A stretch of DNA of 64,000 nt, taken from the NCBI RefSeq assembly GCF_014699135.1, contig NZ_JACOFT010000004.1, positions 186,001 through 250,000 on the forward strand, given 5' to 3'. The DNA is from Cognatundibacterium aquatile (lineage in GTDB: Bacteria; Pseudomonadota; Gammaproteobacteria; Burkholderiales; Burkholderiaceae_D). How positions within the stretch are numbered: the stretch's first letter is position 1; every line of letters starts with the position of its first letter. The notes beneath the pieces were generated by a model. The model was not told the origin of the DNA and searched no databases. It worked only from the letters and a program-made list of their open reading frames with translations. The translations under genes were made by a program, and so were the position numbers. Positions 45,504 through 56,431 of the stretch are shown piece after piece.

Positions 45504-47399
45504 ATGATGCCTATTCGCAAATGCCTGGGTTTTTCCGGCTGGCTGTTATACGCAGCGGCAATACCTGTTTTTGCGCAGGAAAAACCAGTGTTGCCGCCAG
45601 TTGTGCCGCTGGCGCAGACACAGGCAGCGCCAGAATCGGAGAGTGTTACTGATGGTGATGCGGACGTCGTCATTCGCCGCACCAGTGGCCGTTTCCGTTT
45701 GCAGGCAGCGAACACTGACTGGGCTAATTTGCTGCGCGAGCATATTGCTGAATTTTCCGGCAGCAGCGAATCCCAGAACGTCACACCGGGTTTAATCCGT
45801 CGCTTACGGCAGGACATCAGCGGTATTCTCGCCACTGAAGGTTATTTCTCACCGCAGATAGAATTTCGTAATCTCGATGATGTCGGTACTACGGCCAATT
45901 CAAATTCAGCCAATGCGAATGTCGCCGAAAAAGTGATCGAGGTTGTGGTCGATGCCGGACAACGTACCGGCATAGAAAATGTCACGCTGACTTTTCAGGG
46001 CGCGTTTGCCGATGCACTTGCGGCGGATGATGCGATTGCAAAACAGCGGCGTATTGGTCTGATCGAAGACTGGGGGCTCGGTGTCGGGCAATTTTTCCGT
46101 GAGTCTGACTGGCGCGATGCCAAAACACAGCTGACCGAAACACTGCGTTCCGATGTGTATGCCGCTGCGCGAATTACGGACAGTGCAGCGAACGTCGACG
46201 CCGATAATTATCGCGCCGATTTACAGGTCGAAGTCGATAGCGGGCCACCGTTTTTTCTGGGCGAATTACGGGTCACCGGTTTGCAGCGCTATCCGCAATG
46301 GCTGCTCGATCGCTATCAGCCACCGGTGCGCGGCGAAGCCTATTCACGCAGTCGCTTACTCGAATTTCAGCGCAATTTACAAAATTCGCCTTATTTTGGA
46401 ACAGTGGCGGTATCGATAGATCCCGATCCTGAAAAAGCCGCCGCAGTACCGGTTGAGGTGAACCTGATCGAGCGCAAAGCGCGTGATCTCAGTTTCGGTG
46501 TCGGTTACAGCAGCAATACCGGTTTTCGCGGCGAGATCGCTTATCGCGACCGCGACATCCTTGAAAAAGCATGGGATCTGCGCAGCGCGATACGGATAGA
46601 ACAAAAGCGTCAGTTGGGCTATGCCGATATCTATCTGCCACCGCACGACAATAAACTCGATTCGTTCGGCGTGATCATGGACAGGCAGGACGTTTCCGGA
46701 GTGAAGTCCTTACGCAATGCCGTCGGGATCAAACGCACGAATACCCACGGCCATATCGAACAAAGGCTGGCACTGAAACTGATACGCGAACGAAAAGAGG
46801 TTGAGGGCGAAGATGATTCCGTCAGCAAGGCGCTGGTTGCCAGCGTAGGCTGGACCTGGCGTGATGTGGATAATGCGTTTGCGCCGCGTCGCGGTGAGAT
46901 TTACCAGCTGGATCTGGATGTATCCGAAAAAGCTTTGTTGTCCGATCAGCGTTTCATCCGTAGTTACGGTAAATATCAACGCTGGATACCGGTCGGGCGC
47001 ACCGATAGCGTTATTCTGCGAGCCGAAGCCGGTCAGGTTTTTTCTCCGAAAAATGAAGGCATTCCGGAAGATTATTTATTCCGTACCGGTGGCAGTTCAA
47101 CGGTGCGCGGATATGCTTACCAAAGTCTGGGTGTTCAGCATCCAACGGCCGTTACTGGCGGGCGTGTGATGGGCGTTGCCAGCGCAGAATATGTACACTG
47201 GCTCAACAGCACCTGGGGTGTCGCCAGTTTTGTTGATGCCGGTGATGCCGCCGACAGTTGGAAGAAATTCAGTTTGCATAAATCGCTGGGTGTCGGTGGT
47301 CGTTATCACACGCCAGCTGGGCCGATTGCGCTTGATCTTGCTTATGGTTTGCAAACCAGAAAAGCGCGCCTGGATTTTTCTATCGCGATTGCCTTCTGA
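45504..47399 (+). CDS. tamA: Omp85-family assembly protein TamA
   Basis: 631 residues. A signal peptide (to PVFAQE, residue ~24) is followed by a ~330-residue periplasmic POTRA section, then an Omp85 beta-barrel with RKARDLSFGVGYSSNTGFRGEIAYRDRDIL, FRTGGSSTVRGYAYQSLG (the conserved barrel VRGY/F motif) and a terminal strand LDFSIAIAF. It works with TamB in moving proteins or phospholipids to the outer membrane. The gene follows tolR closely and is directly followed by tamB. Confidence 0.9.
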   Translation: MMPIRKCLGFSGWLLYAAAIPVFAQEKPVLPPVVPLAQTQAAPESESVTDGDADVVIRRTSGRFRLQAANTDWANLLREHIAEFSGSSESQNVTPGLIRRLRQDISGILATEGYFSPQIEFRNLDDVGTTANSNSANANVAEKVIEVVVDAGQRTGIENVTLTFQGAFADALAADDAIAKQRRIGLIEDWGLGVGQFFRESDWRDAKTQLTETLRSDVYAAARITDSAANVDADNYRADLQVEVDSGPPFFLGELRVTGLQRYPQWLLDRYQPPVRGEAYSRSRLLEFQRNLQNSPYFGTVAVSIDPDPEKAAAVPVEVNLIERKARDLSFGVGYSSNTGFRGEIAYRDRDILEKAWDLRSAIRIEQKRQLGYADIYLPPHDNKLDSFGVIMDRQDVSGVKSLRNAVGIKRTNTHGHIEQRLALKLIRERKEVEGEDDSVSKALVASVGWTWRDVDNAFAPRRGEIYQLDLDVSEKALLSDQRFIRSYGKYQRWIPVGRTDSVILRAEAGQVFSPKNEGIPEDYLFRTGGSSTVRGYAYQSLGVQHPTAVTGGRVMGVASAEYVHWLNSTWGVASFVDAGDAADSWKKFSLHKSLGVGGRYHTPAGPIALDLAYGLQTRKARLDFSIAIAF

Positions 47400-47400
47400 T

Positions 47401-50400
47401 ATGACCGACATCGAAAAAACAGAGACACCGGCCAACCCTGAGCAGACGACCGCAAGTATTCCGCCTGCACGTCAGCAGCGCTCCTGGATATTTCATTTTT
47501 TCTGTGTACTGGTTTTGCTGTTACTGTGCTGCGGACTGCTGCTGACCTGGGCTGTTAAAACAGAGAGTGGCAGCCGGAGTTTATTCGCCCTGATTGATTA
47601 TGTGAGTCTGGGTAGTCTCAAAGCGAATGGCATCCGGGGCAGTATCGGCGATGACATTCAGATTGATGAGTTGTTGCTGAAAACGCCAACGCTGGAGATC
47701 AAAGCCAGCGGCGTGCAGTTAAGCTGGCATCCTGCGGCTTTATGGCGTAAGCAAGTGCTGGTTGATCGCTTGCAGGCCAGCTCTTTGCTGGTGGCGACCG
47801 CATCCAGCAACACGCCCGCAAGTCTGCCTGCTGATCTGGGATTACCGTTTGCATTGCAGGCGCGTGAGTTGGCGCTGGGGCGGCTGGTGGTGGCCGATAT
47901 TCTCGCCGGTGGTAAACAAAAAGAAGTCGTAACGCTGACTGCGCTGAAGGGCTCATTAGAATTCGTCGCACAGCAGTATCGAGCGCAATTGGCACTGAGT
48001 TCACCGTGGGGAAATGCCAACGTAACATCGGCAACGATGGCGAGTCAGCGCCCATTTGCAATCAAGGGCAATGCGCTGTTGCAGGGGCAAGTCAGGGCCG
48101 ATGTGCCGCCAGTCGCAGCACAACTTCAGGTTGCTGGCAGTCTGCAGGAACTGCAACTCGCTTTGCAGGCGCAATTGCAGGAAAAATCCGGCGCACCAGC
48201 GCTTGCTGCTGATGCCGAAAAAAAAGCACTGACGAATAAAAAAACAGCACACCTGAATGGCACGGCCAGCGCCTTGATTGCACCATTCGACGCGCAGATC
48301 TTCAAAAGCGCCCATGTCGATATTCAACATTTCAATCCGGCTGCCTGGGCCAGCGCCGCACCGCAAGCCGATCTGCGGCTGCTGGCAGATTTGCGACCAA
48401 AATCAGGGGAAAAAGCACAGCAAAAATCTGAGCAAAAAACAGCACAAAAAGTACAGCAAAAAGCGCCTCAGAATATCGAAAAAAATATTACAAAAAGTAC
48501 TGCGAAAAATATCATTCAGCCAGCCTCAGCCAACTATGTTGAAGGTGAGATTTCTGTCACGAATGCTGCATCCGGCCCGCTCAACAGAAATGCGATACCG
48601 CTTCGTTCAGTCAGTGCGAGCCTGAACTGGCAAGCGACGCATCTGGATTTCAGTAATCTGGTAGTGCAAGTTGATAGTAAAGGTCAGATTCGTGGTGATG
48701 CCAGCCTTGATCTGCAGGGAACCGCGACCCGTGCCCATGCGCAACTGAGTTTGACGAACATTGATCTGAACCAGATAGATCAGCGCTTACACACTACGCA
48801 CATTAATGGTAGTGCCCAAGTGCAGACGGCGGCAAATCAGACAATACTGACGCAGGCGCAACTGAACGATGGCAAAGCACGCCTCAATGCCGAACTCACC
48901 TACGATCTGAATAAAGTATTGCTGAGCTTAAGCAAGTTTGAATTGCAGGCGGAAGACTCCCGGTTGGAGGCGAAGGGAGAGATAGCTTTCAGTGGCAACC
49001 AGGTATTTCATTTCAAAGGCAATCTCAGTAATTTTGATCCGGCTCGATGGATGGCGACACCTGCCGGACGCTTGCAGGCGGACTTCAGTACCGATGGACA
49101 ATTACAGCCACGCCTGCAATTGCAGGCAAAGCTACCCGCGTTACATGGGCAATATGCCGGACAAGCTGTGCAAGGGAATGTCGATCTGCAATGGCGTCAG
49201 GATCAGCAATTAATGTTGCGTCAGCTGGATCTGCGTTGGGGTAAAAATGTGCTGAAAGGGCAGGGGGCATGGGGCGCGGTGGGCGACGTGCTGACGCTGA
49301 ATCTCGATGCGCCGGAACTATCCGAATTAAATACCTTGTTCGGCAGCGGCTCACTGGCCTTCGGCGGCAAGTTGAAAGCCGATGTGCAGTTGCAGGGGCG
49401 CTTTAATGACATGGCGGGTAGCCTGACGACGGAGGCGGAACAATTCAGTTTCTCGCAAAATAATAAAACCTACACCGTTGCAAAATTATCCGGCAAGCTC
49501 AGCCTGAGTAAAGGTCTGGATGGGCAGATTGACGGCGACATCAGTGCGCAGCAACTGGGTGGCGATTTTCCTGTCCTGAATGATGCCGATCTGTCTGACG
49601 CGGTACAGAAAGAAAAAATACGGCAATTGCATGTGCAACTCAAAGGTAAAAAAGCGGCGCATACCTTGCAGGCGGAAGTCGCATTCAGCAGCAAACAGCA
49701 ATTGAATCTGGCTGCGGATGGCGCACTCAGTGCCGGTGCAAAAAATGATCTGCGTCATTGGGAATGGAAAGGACAATTGCAGTCGCTGGCGCTGACGGGG
49801 AAACCTGACTTGCGTTTAGTGAGTCCTGCCAGTTTGCAGATCACACCAGATTCTTTGCGGCTCGGCAGTCTGCAATTGCAAAGTGAGATGGCCAAGCTGA
49901 CACTGGATCAGTTTGAGTGGTTACCCGGCACGCTGACTACCAAGGGCAGTATGAGCGATGTGCGTCTGCTGGATGTGGTCAACCTGTTCCGTCCGCAATA
50001 CACGGTCACCGGAAATCTGAAACTGAATGCCAAATGGGATCTGCAACTGAAAGACAGTGTGCGCGGCGATATCCGTATTGAGCGGCAAAGCGGGGATTTG
50101 CGCTTCAATGATCCTGACGGTACCGGCACCCCGGTGCCTCTCGGCATACGTAATGTGTTGATGCAATTGCGCATGGGCGGTCTGGTTGCCGGTACCGATG
50201 GCGAACGCATGCAACTGACTGCGACAGCGGATGGTGCCCGTCTGGGACAATGGCAGGTGAATGCGGATTCTTTCCTGAGTAAGCAGGATGGGCGATGGAC
50301 GATCTTGTCTGGTGCCGGATTAAACGGGCGTGTGAAGGCGGTGATCCCTGATCTCGAATGGCTGGGGCCGTCAATTAATCCGGGGCTGGTGCTGAAAGGG

Positions 50401-51711
50401 AAATTAAGCCTGGATAGCGCTCTGGCGGGAACGATAGGTAAGCCACGTTATCGCGCAGATGTCAGCGGGCGTGATCTGGAACTTGCGTTTGCGTCTGAGG
50501 GCTTGTTATTGCCAAACGGCTTATTGGAAGCGCATATCGAAGACAATCATCTGACGCTCAGTCAATTGCAGTTTTCCAATACAGTGACGATGTTGCCACC
50601 GCATGCGCAGTTTAAAGGTGTGGACATGCTTGGCAAACGTGGCGAATTCAATGCCAGCGGCGAGATTGATATTGGTAAGGAAACCGGATCGATACAGGCG
50701 CAATGGCAGCAATTTCCTATGCTGCAAAGAAAAGATCGCTGGCTGGTGGTATCAGGGCAGGCCAGTATCAATGAATCGAAAAACATCTGGAGTCTGACCG
50801 GAAAAGTGATGGCGGATGGCGCTTATTTTAAGTTGCCTAAAATGCCGCCACCAAGTTTATCCAGCGACGTTCATGTCACGCGAAAATCGGATAAACGTGA
50901 AGCCAGAACGGCAGATGCAGCGCCAGTCAAAAAAGGCTTGAAGACGCGTGTTGATGTCAGTTTTGACATGGGACCCCGTTTTGTTTTTGTTGGTCGCGGA
51001 CTCGATACCGGGCTGGCGGGCAGTTTACGTATGCGCTCGATTGATGGCAGTCCGTTACAGGCAACTGGCACGATCAATACGGTCAGAGGTGTGTACGAAG
51101 GTTACGGGCAACAGCTCGCGATTGAACGCGGCATCCTGAATTTTCAGGGGCCACCGGCGAATCCCGGACTGAATATCCGCGCCTTGCGTCAGGGCTTGGC
51201 GGTGGAGGCTGGTGTTGAAGTGGTGGGCAGTGTCGCCGCACCGCAGGTGCGCCTGGTTTCGGAGCCAGCAGTGCCTGATGCTGAGAAATTATCCTGGCTG
51301 GTATTGGGGCGGGGTTCCGATCAGTTAGCCGGTGGCGATGCTTCTTTACTGATGTCGGCAGCGACCGCGATTTTTGGCGGCGATGGCAGCCGGAATATTC
51401 CGCGCGATATTGTGCAGGGGCTGGGCTTCGATGAATTCTCAATTGGTGCGGCCGGACAGAGTTCGTCGTCACATGTTCCGGTACAGACGGTGGCTGGCGC
51501 CACTGGCACCAGCAGTTCGTCCGGCAGTGATAAGGTCGTTAGCGTTGGAAAACGACTGATGCCGGGGCTTGTGCTTTCTGTGGAGCGTGGTCTTGGCGAC
51601 GCCAGCGGTGCGATTCGTCTGAGCTGGCAATTAACCCGCCGCATCACGGTGATCGGGCGCGCAGGCAATGAGTCGGCAGTGGATGTAACTTACACTTTTT
51701 CTTTTAATTAA
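47401..51711 (+). CDS. tamB: AsmA-like inter-membrane protein TamB
   Basis: 1436 residues starting 1 bp after the tamA stop, so coupled translation is expected; a longer open frame from 47176 overlaps tamA and is rejected. An N-terminal membrane helix (WIFHFFCVLVLLLLCCGLLL, ~25-45) anchors a very long repetitive beta-taco. A Lys/Gln-rich low-complexity stretch lies at about residues 335-375 (positions 48400-48510). The C-terminal DUF490/TamB domain has GRGLDTGLAGSLRMRS, GTINTVRGVYEGYGQ and ends in VDVTYTFSFN. TamB bridges the membranes and is tied to lipid transport. Confidence 0.92.
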   Translation: MTDIEKTETPANPEQTTASIPPARQQRSWIFHFFCVLVLLLLCCGLLLTWAVKTESGSRSLFALIDYVSLGSLKANGIRGSIGDDIQIDELLLKTPTLEIKASGVQLSWHPAALWRKQVLVDRLQASSLLVATASSNTPASLPADLGLPFALQARELALGRLVVADILAGGKQKEVVTLTALKGSLEFVAQQYRAQLALSSPWGNANVTSATMASQRPFAIKGNALLQGQVRADVPPVAAQLQVAGSLQELQLALQAQLQEKSGAPALAADAEKKALTNKKTAHLNGTASALIAPFDAQIFKSAHVDIQHFNPAAWASAAPQADLRLLADLRPKSGEKAQQKSEQKTAQKVQQKAPQNIEKNITKSTAKNIIQPASANYVEGEISVTNAASGPLNRNAIPLRSVSASLNWQATHLDFSNLVVQVDSKGQIRGDASLDLQGTATRAHAQLSLTNIDLNQIDQRLHTTHINGSAQVQTAANQTILTQAQLNDGKARLNAELTYDLNKVLLSLSKFELQAEDSRLEAKGEIAFSGNQVFHFKGNLSNFDPARWMATPAGRLQADFSTDGQLQPRLQLQAKLPALHGQYAGQAVQGNVDLQWRQDQQLMLRQLDLRWGKNVLKGQGAWGAVGDVLTLNLDAPELSELNTLFGSGSLAFGGKLKADVQLQGRFNDMAGSLTTEAEQFSFSQNNKTYTVAKLSGKLSLSKGLDGQIDGDISAQQLGGDFPVLNDADLSDAVQKEKIRQLHVQLKGKKAAHTLQAEVAFSSKQQLNLAADGALSAGAKNDLRHWEWKGQLQSLALTGKPDLRLVSPASLQITPDSLRLGSLQLQSEMAKLTLDQFEWLPGTLTTKGSMSDVRLLDVVNLFRPQYTVTGNLKLNAKWDLQLKDSVRGDIRIERQSGDLRFNDPDGTGTPVPLGIRNVLMQLRMGGLVAGTDGERMQLTATADGARLGQWQVNADSFLSKQDGRWTILSGAGLNGRVKAVIPDLEWLGPSINPGLVLKGKLSLDSALAGTIGKPRYRADVSGRDLELAFASEGLLLPNGLLEAHIEDNHLTLSQLQFSNTVTMLPPHAQFKGVDMLGKRGEFNASGEIDIGKETGSIQAQWQQFPMLQRKDRWLVVSGQASINESKNIWSLTGKVMADGAYFKLPKMPPPSLSSDVHVTRKSDKREARTADAAPVKKGLKTRVDVSFDMGPRFVFVGRGLDTGLAGSLRMRSIDGSPLQATGTINTVRGVYEGYGQQLAIERGILNFQGPPANPGLNIRALRQGLAVEAGVEVVGSVAAPQVRLVSEPAVPDAEKLSWLVLGRGSDQLAGGDASLLMSAATAIFGGDGSRNIPRDIVQGLGFDEFSIGAAGQSSSSHVPVQTVAGATGTSSSSGSDKVVSVGKRLMPGLVLSVERGLGDASGAIRLSWQLTRRITVIGRAGNESAVDVTYTFSFN

Positions 51712-52063
51712 GACTGATGCAAAACGGCTCCAGCGGCGTTGCGGCTGCTGGTCGTCACAATTTCGCATCAGTCCTGAATCTCTCAGGCTGATTGGCGACG
51801 CAGTCTTCATACTACTGAACATCTTCGCCTCCAACCCGCCTCCAACATGTCGCCTATATCAGATCAGTTTTTTTTACCAGTGCAGATCTTGATCCAGATC
51901 CAGTAATCAACAGATGACATTCGACCGTTGTTGTAAATTGTTCTGAGCAAACAGCGTTGCAGCATAAGCTTGCGAATGATCAATGGTGACCAATTTACGC
52001 AATGCCATGATGGCGGGCTATTTTTTTCGTCTTCCAGTTTTTATTGCGTTTAAAGGTTTGCTT
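51712..52063. other. Intergenic region with inverted repeat after tamB
   Basis: GACTGATGC (51712-51720) and GCATCAGTC (51765-51773) form a 9 bp stem around a second stem, CCAGCGGC/GCTGCTGG. There is no T run. It is probably the end structure of the tamB transcript. From 51780 to 52063 I see only A/T-rich promoter-like DNA and the start region of the next gene. Confidence 0.5.
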
Positions 52064-53653
52064 ATGTCTGACAATGTTGCGGCTATTGGTAAAGAGTATG
52101 TTTTGCAAGATCATGAAACCATCGTTTCCAAAACAGACATCAAAGGCCGGATTACCTATGTGAGTGATGATTTTGTCCGCATCAGCGGATTTTCTGCCGA
52201 AGAATTAATCGGTGCTCCGCATAATATTGTTCGTCATCCCGATATGCCTCCCGCCGCTTTTGCCGATTTATGGGCGACGGTTAAAAGTGGGCGCGCCTGG
52301 TCCGGGCTGGTCAAAAATCGTTGTAAAAACGGTGATTATTACTGGGTTGAGGCGACGGCTGCGCCGCTGATGCACAACGGTCAGATCGTCGGTTTCACCT
52401 CAATACGGGTGAAGCCGGATCGCGAGCAGGTTCGCGCGGCAGAATCTGCCTATCTGGCGATAAAGACTGGCGACAAATCTGTACGCATCAGTGATGGCGC
52501 GGTCGTTCCGGTTCCTTTGTTTAAAGGGGCGGCCTATTTTTCCGGCCTCAGTGTGTGTGCCTTGCTGAATTTGTATGCGGTCGCGATGCTGGTCTTGCTG
52601 AGTGTGATTACCGTTCTGAGTCTGGGGCCGGATTTTACCGGTACGGATTATGTGATCGCTGGTTTAAGTTTGTCGGCAGGCGCGGCGACCTTGCTGGTAT
52701 TACAGCGTCTGCGACGGCAAGTGGTGCAGCCTTTGCTGATGCTGGATGACTGCATACAAACGATGACGTCCGGCGATTTATCCGTCACGATCCGCGCCGG
52801 CGGCGCAAATGAAGTCGGACGCGTGACGCAGTCATTACGCGTATTACAAACGAATATCAAATTGCTGATCGGGCAGATCAAGCAAACCACCGAGCATGTC
52901 CGCAACGGTGCCAGCCAGGTGGCGGCCGGTAACGCTGATTTGTCTTTCCGCACCGAAACACAGGCGAGTTCGCTGGAAGAGACCGCGTCGTCCATGGAAG
53001 AGCTGACTTCCACCGTCAGACAAAACGCCGACAATTCGAAACAAGCCAGTCACATCGTGATGTCTGCTGCGCAAGTGGCGGAAAAGGGCGGTGTTGCGGT
53101 GGCGAACGTGGTTAACACGATGGGTGCGATTAAACAGAGTTCGGGCAAAATTGCGGACATCATTACCGTGATCGACGGCATCGCGTTTCAGACAAATATT
53201 CTGGCATTGAATGCTGCCGTCGAAGCTGCCCGTGCCGGGGAGCAAGGGCGTGGTTTTGCCGTAGTTGCCAATGAAGTGCGGCAGCTTGCACATCGTAGCG
53301 CTGACGCTGCGAAAGAAATCAAAGACCTGATACAAGAGTCCGTCACGCAAATAGAACAAGGCGCACGTTTGGTGGATGAAGCCGGGCATACGATGGAGGA
53401 AATCGTCAGTAGCGTGAAGCGTGCCGCCGATATCATGCATGAAATCACCAGCGCCAGTCAGGAACAGAGTGCCGGGATTCATCAGATTAATGATGCGGTG
53501 ACACAAATGGATGATATGACGCAAAAAAATGCGGCCTTAGTCGAGCAGGCGGCGGCATCTGCCGATGGCTTAAAAGGGCAATCGCTTACCTTAATTTCGC
53601 TGGTGAATTCATTTAAACTGGTCAAGACAGTCCAGCGCCGGGGCGCTGCGTGA
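52064..53653 (+). CDS. PAS-domain chemoreceptor, Aer-like
   Basis: 529 residues. The N-terminal PAS domain ([63 protein letters not shown], each in parts) is typical of Aer-type receptors that bind FAD and read redox or oxygen status. Two membrane segments lie near residues 160-205 without a periplasmic domain, then HAMP and a methyl-accepting domain with [27 protein letters not shown] 52064 has AAAGG upstream. A longer frame from 51983 would put an extra segment before PAS and is unlikely. Confidence 0.9.
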   Translation: MSDNVAAIGKEYVLQDHETIVSKTDIKGRITYVSDDFVRISGFSAEELIGAPHNIVRHPDMPPAAFADLWATVKSGRAWSGLVKNRCKNGDYYWVEATAAPLMHNGQIVGFTSIRVKPDREQVRAAESAYLAIKTGDKSVRISDGAVVPVPLFKGAAYFSGLSVCALLNLYAVAMLVLLSVITVLSLGPDFTGTDYVIAGLSLSAGAATLLVLQRLRRQVVQPLLMLDDCIQTMTSGDLSVTIRAGGANEVGRVTQSLRVLQTNIKLLIGQIKQTTEHVRNGASQVAAGNADLSFRTETQASSLEETASSMEELTSTVRQNADNSKQASHIVMSAAQVAEKGGVAVANVVNTMGAIKQSSGKIADIITVIDGIAFQTNILALNAAVEAARAGEQGRGFAVVANEVRQLAHRSADAAKEIKDLIQESVTQIEQGARLVDEAGHTMEEIVSSVKRAADIMHEITSASQEQSAGIHQINDAVTQMDDMTQKNAALVEQAAASADGLKGQSLTLISLVNSFKLVKTVQRRGAA

Positions 53654-53786
53654 ATCAACTGACTTTTCAGTTTTGCCTGTCAATTCATATATTTAAAGTA
53701 TGAGTATGAATTAAATTTGATATTTGACATATATAACGTTGAAGTGCACTCTCGCTGTTCCACATCTGATTCTGCAGGAGAAAGCT

Positions 53787-55652
53787 ATGCCGCAATACCG
53801 TTCACGCACCACCACACATGGCCGCAACATGGCGGGCGCCCGCGCACTCTGGCGCGCGACTGGCATGAAAGACGGCGATTTCGATAAACCTATCATCGCT
53901 GTCGTCAATTCATTTACACAGTTCGTGCCAGGGCATGTGCATCTGAAAGATCTGGGGCAACTCGTTGCGCGTGAAATTGAAGCGGCTGGCGGTGTCGCCA
54001 AAGAATTCAATACAATCGCCGTTGACGACGGTATTGCGATGGGCCACGGCGGTATGCTGTATTCATTGCCTTCGCGTGATCTGATTGCCGATTCCGTCGA
54101 ATACATGGTGAACGCGCACTGTGCCGATGCGATGGTTTGCATTTCCAATTGCGACAAAATTACGCCAGGGATGTTGATGGCAGCGATGCGCATCAATATT
54201 CCTGTAGTGTTTATTTCCGGCGGCCCGATGGAAGCAGGTAAGGTGCTGAAGGTGGTGGATGGCGCGAAAAAAGTGATCAAGCTCGATCTGATCGATGCCA
54301 TGATCAAAGCCGGTGACAGCTCTGTCAGCGACGCCGACGTGGCTGAGATTGAACGTTCTGCGTGTCCGACTTGCGGCTCTTGTTCCGGCATGTTTACCGC
54401 GAATTCGATGAACTGCCTGACTGAAGCGCTGGGGCTGGCCTTGCCGGGCAATGGCACCATCGTTGCAACCCATTCTGATCGCAAAGAATTATTTTTACAT
54501 GCAGGCCGTCTGATCGTTGATCTGGCGAAACGCTATTACGAGCAGGATGATGCATCCGTCTTGCCACGCAATATCGCGTCGAAAGCCGCATTTGAAAACG
54601 CGATGGCACTCGATGTGTCTATGGGCGGCTCGACCAATACAGTCTTGCACTTGCTGGCGGCAGCGAATGAGGCTGGGGTTGAATTCACCATGGCGGATAT
54701 CGATCGCATTTCACGCAAAGTACCTTGCCTGTGCAAAGTGGCACCGATGACGGATAAATTCCACATCGAAGACGTGCATCGTGCCGGTGGCATCATCAGT
54801 ATTCTGGGGGAATTGGCGCGTGCCGGTTTGCTCGATACGTCGCTGCCGACGATACATAGCAAAACCATGGGCGAAGCGATTGCGAAATACGATATCGCTG
54901 TCAGCAACGATGCGGCAGTTCAGCAATTGTTCAGCGCTGCGCCGGGCGGCGTGCCGACGCAGGTCGCGTTTTCGCAATCAGAACGTTTCGAACAGAACGA
55001 TACCGACCGCAGCTCAGGTTGTATCCGCGATAAAGCGCATGCGTATTCGCAAGACGGCGGCCTCGCAGTCTTGTACGGCAATCTGGCTGAAAAAGGCTGC
55101 ATCGTTAAAACGGCGGGTGTTGATGAAAGTATTCTGAAATTCACCGGTAAAGCGCGCGTCTTTGAAAGTCAGGATGCGGCGGTCGAAGCGATCCTCGGCG
55201 ATACCGTGCATGAAGGCGATGTGGTCGTCATTCGTTACGAAGGACCGAAAGGCGGCCCCGGTATGCAGGAAATGCTGTATCCGACCTCGTATATCAAATC
55301 TAAAGGTCTGGGCAAGGCCTGCGCCTTGTTTACCGATGGCCGCTTCTCTGGTGGCTCGTCTGGCTTGGTGATCGGTCATGCATCGCCGGAAGCGGCGGAA
55401 GGCGGCGCGATAGGGCTGGTGGAAGAGGGCGATATCATCGAGATCAATATTCCTGAACGTACCATTCATCTGCGTGTCAGCGATGCGGATCTCGCAGCCC
55501 GTCGCAGCGCAATGGAAGCGCGTGGTGATGCAGCATGGTTGCCAGTTAATCGTGACCGTTATGTCTCGCAGGCATTGCAGGCGTATGCAGCGTTGGCAAC
55601 GTCAGCGGATCGCGGTGCCGTGCGTGATTTGTCGCAGTTAAAGCGTAAATAA
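53787..55652 (+). CDS. ilvD: Dihydroxy-acid dehydratase
   Basis: 621-residue IlvD/Edd enzyme that dehydrates dihydroxy-isovalerate and -methylvalerate in valine and isoleucine synthesis. Start [21 protein letters not shown] with AGGAGAAA before it. Iron-sulfur ligands are visible in [12 protein letters not shown] and [19 protein letters not shown], and [17 protein letters not shown] is the conserved C-terminal motif. Its length and [10 protein letters not shown] pattern are those of the E. coli long type. It stands alone, with a promoter in the 130 bp before it. Confidence 0.97.
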   Translation: MPQYRSRTTTHGRNMAGARALWRATGMKDGDFDKPIIAVVNSFTQFVPGHVHLKDLGQLVAREIEAAGGVAKEFNTIAVDDGIAMGHGGMLYSLPSRDLIADSVEYMVNAHCADAMVCISNCDKITPGMLMAAMRINIPVVFISGGPMEAGKVLKVVDGAKKVIKLDLIDAMIKAGDSSVSDADVAEIERSACPTCGSCSGMFTANSMNCLTEALGLALPGNGTIVATHSDRKELFLHAGRLIVDLAKRYYEQDDASVLPRNIASKAAFENAMALDVSMGGSTNTVLHLLAAANEAGVEFTMADIDRISRKVPCLCKVAPMTDKFHIEDVHRAGGIISILGELARAGLLDTSLPTIHSKTMGEAIAKYDIAVSNDAAVQQLFSAAPGGVPTQVAFSQSERFEQNDTDRSSGCIRDKAHAYSQDGGLAVLYGNLAEKGCIVKTAGVDESILKFTGKARVFESQDAAVEAILGDTVHEGDVVVIRYEGPKGGPGMQEMLYPTSYIKSKGLGKACALFTDGRFSGGSSGLVIGHASPEAAEGGAIGLVEEGDIIEINIPERTIHLRVSDADLAARRSAMEARGDAAWLPVNRDRYVSQALQAYAALATSADRGAVRDLSQLKRK

Positions 55653-56431
55653 ACTGAAACGGACATTCGCCAGACATCTGTCGGCGGATGCGGGTTTGGC
55701 CTGATATGAGCCGGAATGCCAACAGGGTGATAGCGTCAGCTGCACCCTGTTTTTTTATTCCGGATAAGGCTTTTATTCGTTGATGATGACGGAACAAAAA
55801 AAGGCCATCATCGTGTGTCTGTCTTTCTCTCTGTTTATTCCGGGTTCGGATAGGCATCGTTGATAGCGCACCATCGTTGTAAATTTTCCTCAGATGGCTT
55901 CAGGCATAGGCGATTAGAAGAATAGCCCCAAATGTTTTAAAAAATGTTAATCGATAACAAGCTGGAAACAGAGTCAATTCTCTCTGCTCTATGAAGCAGC
56001 AGATAAACCGCAGGTTTCTTTGTCTGATCGACATTATGCAGAAGATAACGCAATGTCTACATCTGATATTTCTTTGATAAATCAAGCTGCTACGGCAGTT
56101 TGCGCGTTCACGTTATCATTCGCTCCAGGCAGCACGCCTGTTTGTCTGAACTATTTTTTACATCATTTGCATCTGCTTTTCTTTTGTGGAAAAGCACGAA
56201 CGAATAATCGCGATTTCCCGCGATTACACCAACTTCTGCAATTGAGCCGATCCGCATCGGCGACCTGATCTGCGCTTGCATTGTCATGACATCAGGTTCA
56301 GTTCACCGAAATAGTTTTTCTGCATGTCGTGTTTGGTATTCCCATAATAAATTCCGATCGATCGTGATGGCTGACTTCAGACCACTCTGAGACAGCGCAT
56401 TGGTGATCGGTCGTCATCATCAGGAGAAAAA
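55653..56431. other. 779 bp gap between ilvD and the SphA-like gene
   Basis: The ilvD terminator is at 55722-55757. From 55760 to about 56300 several short frames exist (for example 56020-56268) but none has a ribosome site or protein-like composition. A GATGATG/CATCATC pair around 55781-55811 could fold. The last 100 bp should contain the promoter of the next gene, with AGGAGAA at about 56421. Confidence 0.6.
55722..55757 (+). terminator. Rho-independent terminator of ilvD
   Basis: CAGGGTG and CACCCTG pair around a 13 nt loop and are followed by a run of eight T. Confidence 0.88.

Noticed and set aside
47176-47400. 75-codon N-terminal extension of tamB
   Set aside because: It overlaps the end of tamA in another frame; ATG 47401 gives the expected cytosolic tail and membrane helix.
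56020-56268. 82-codon ORF in the gap after ilvD
   Set aside because: No ribosome site, odd composition and no recognisable motif.
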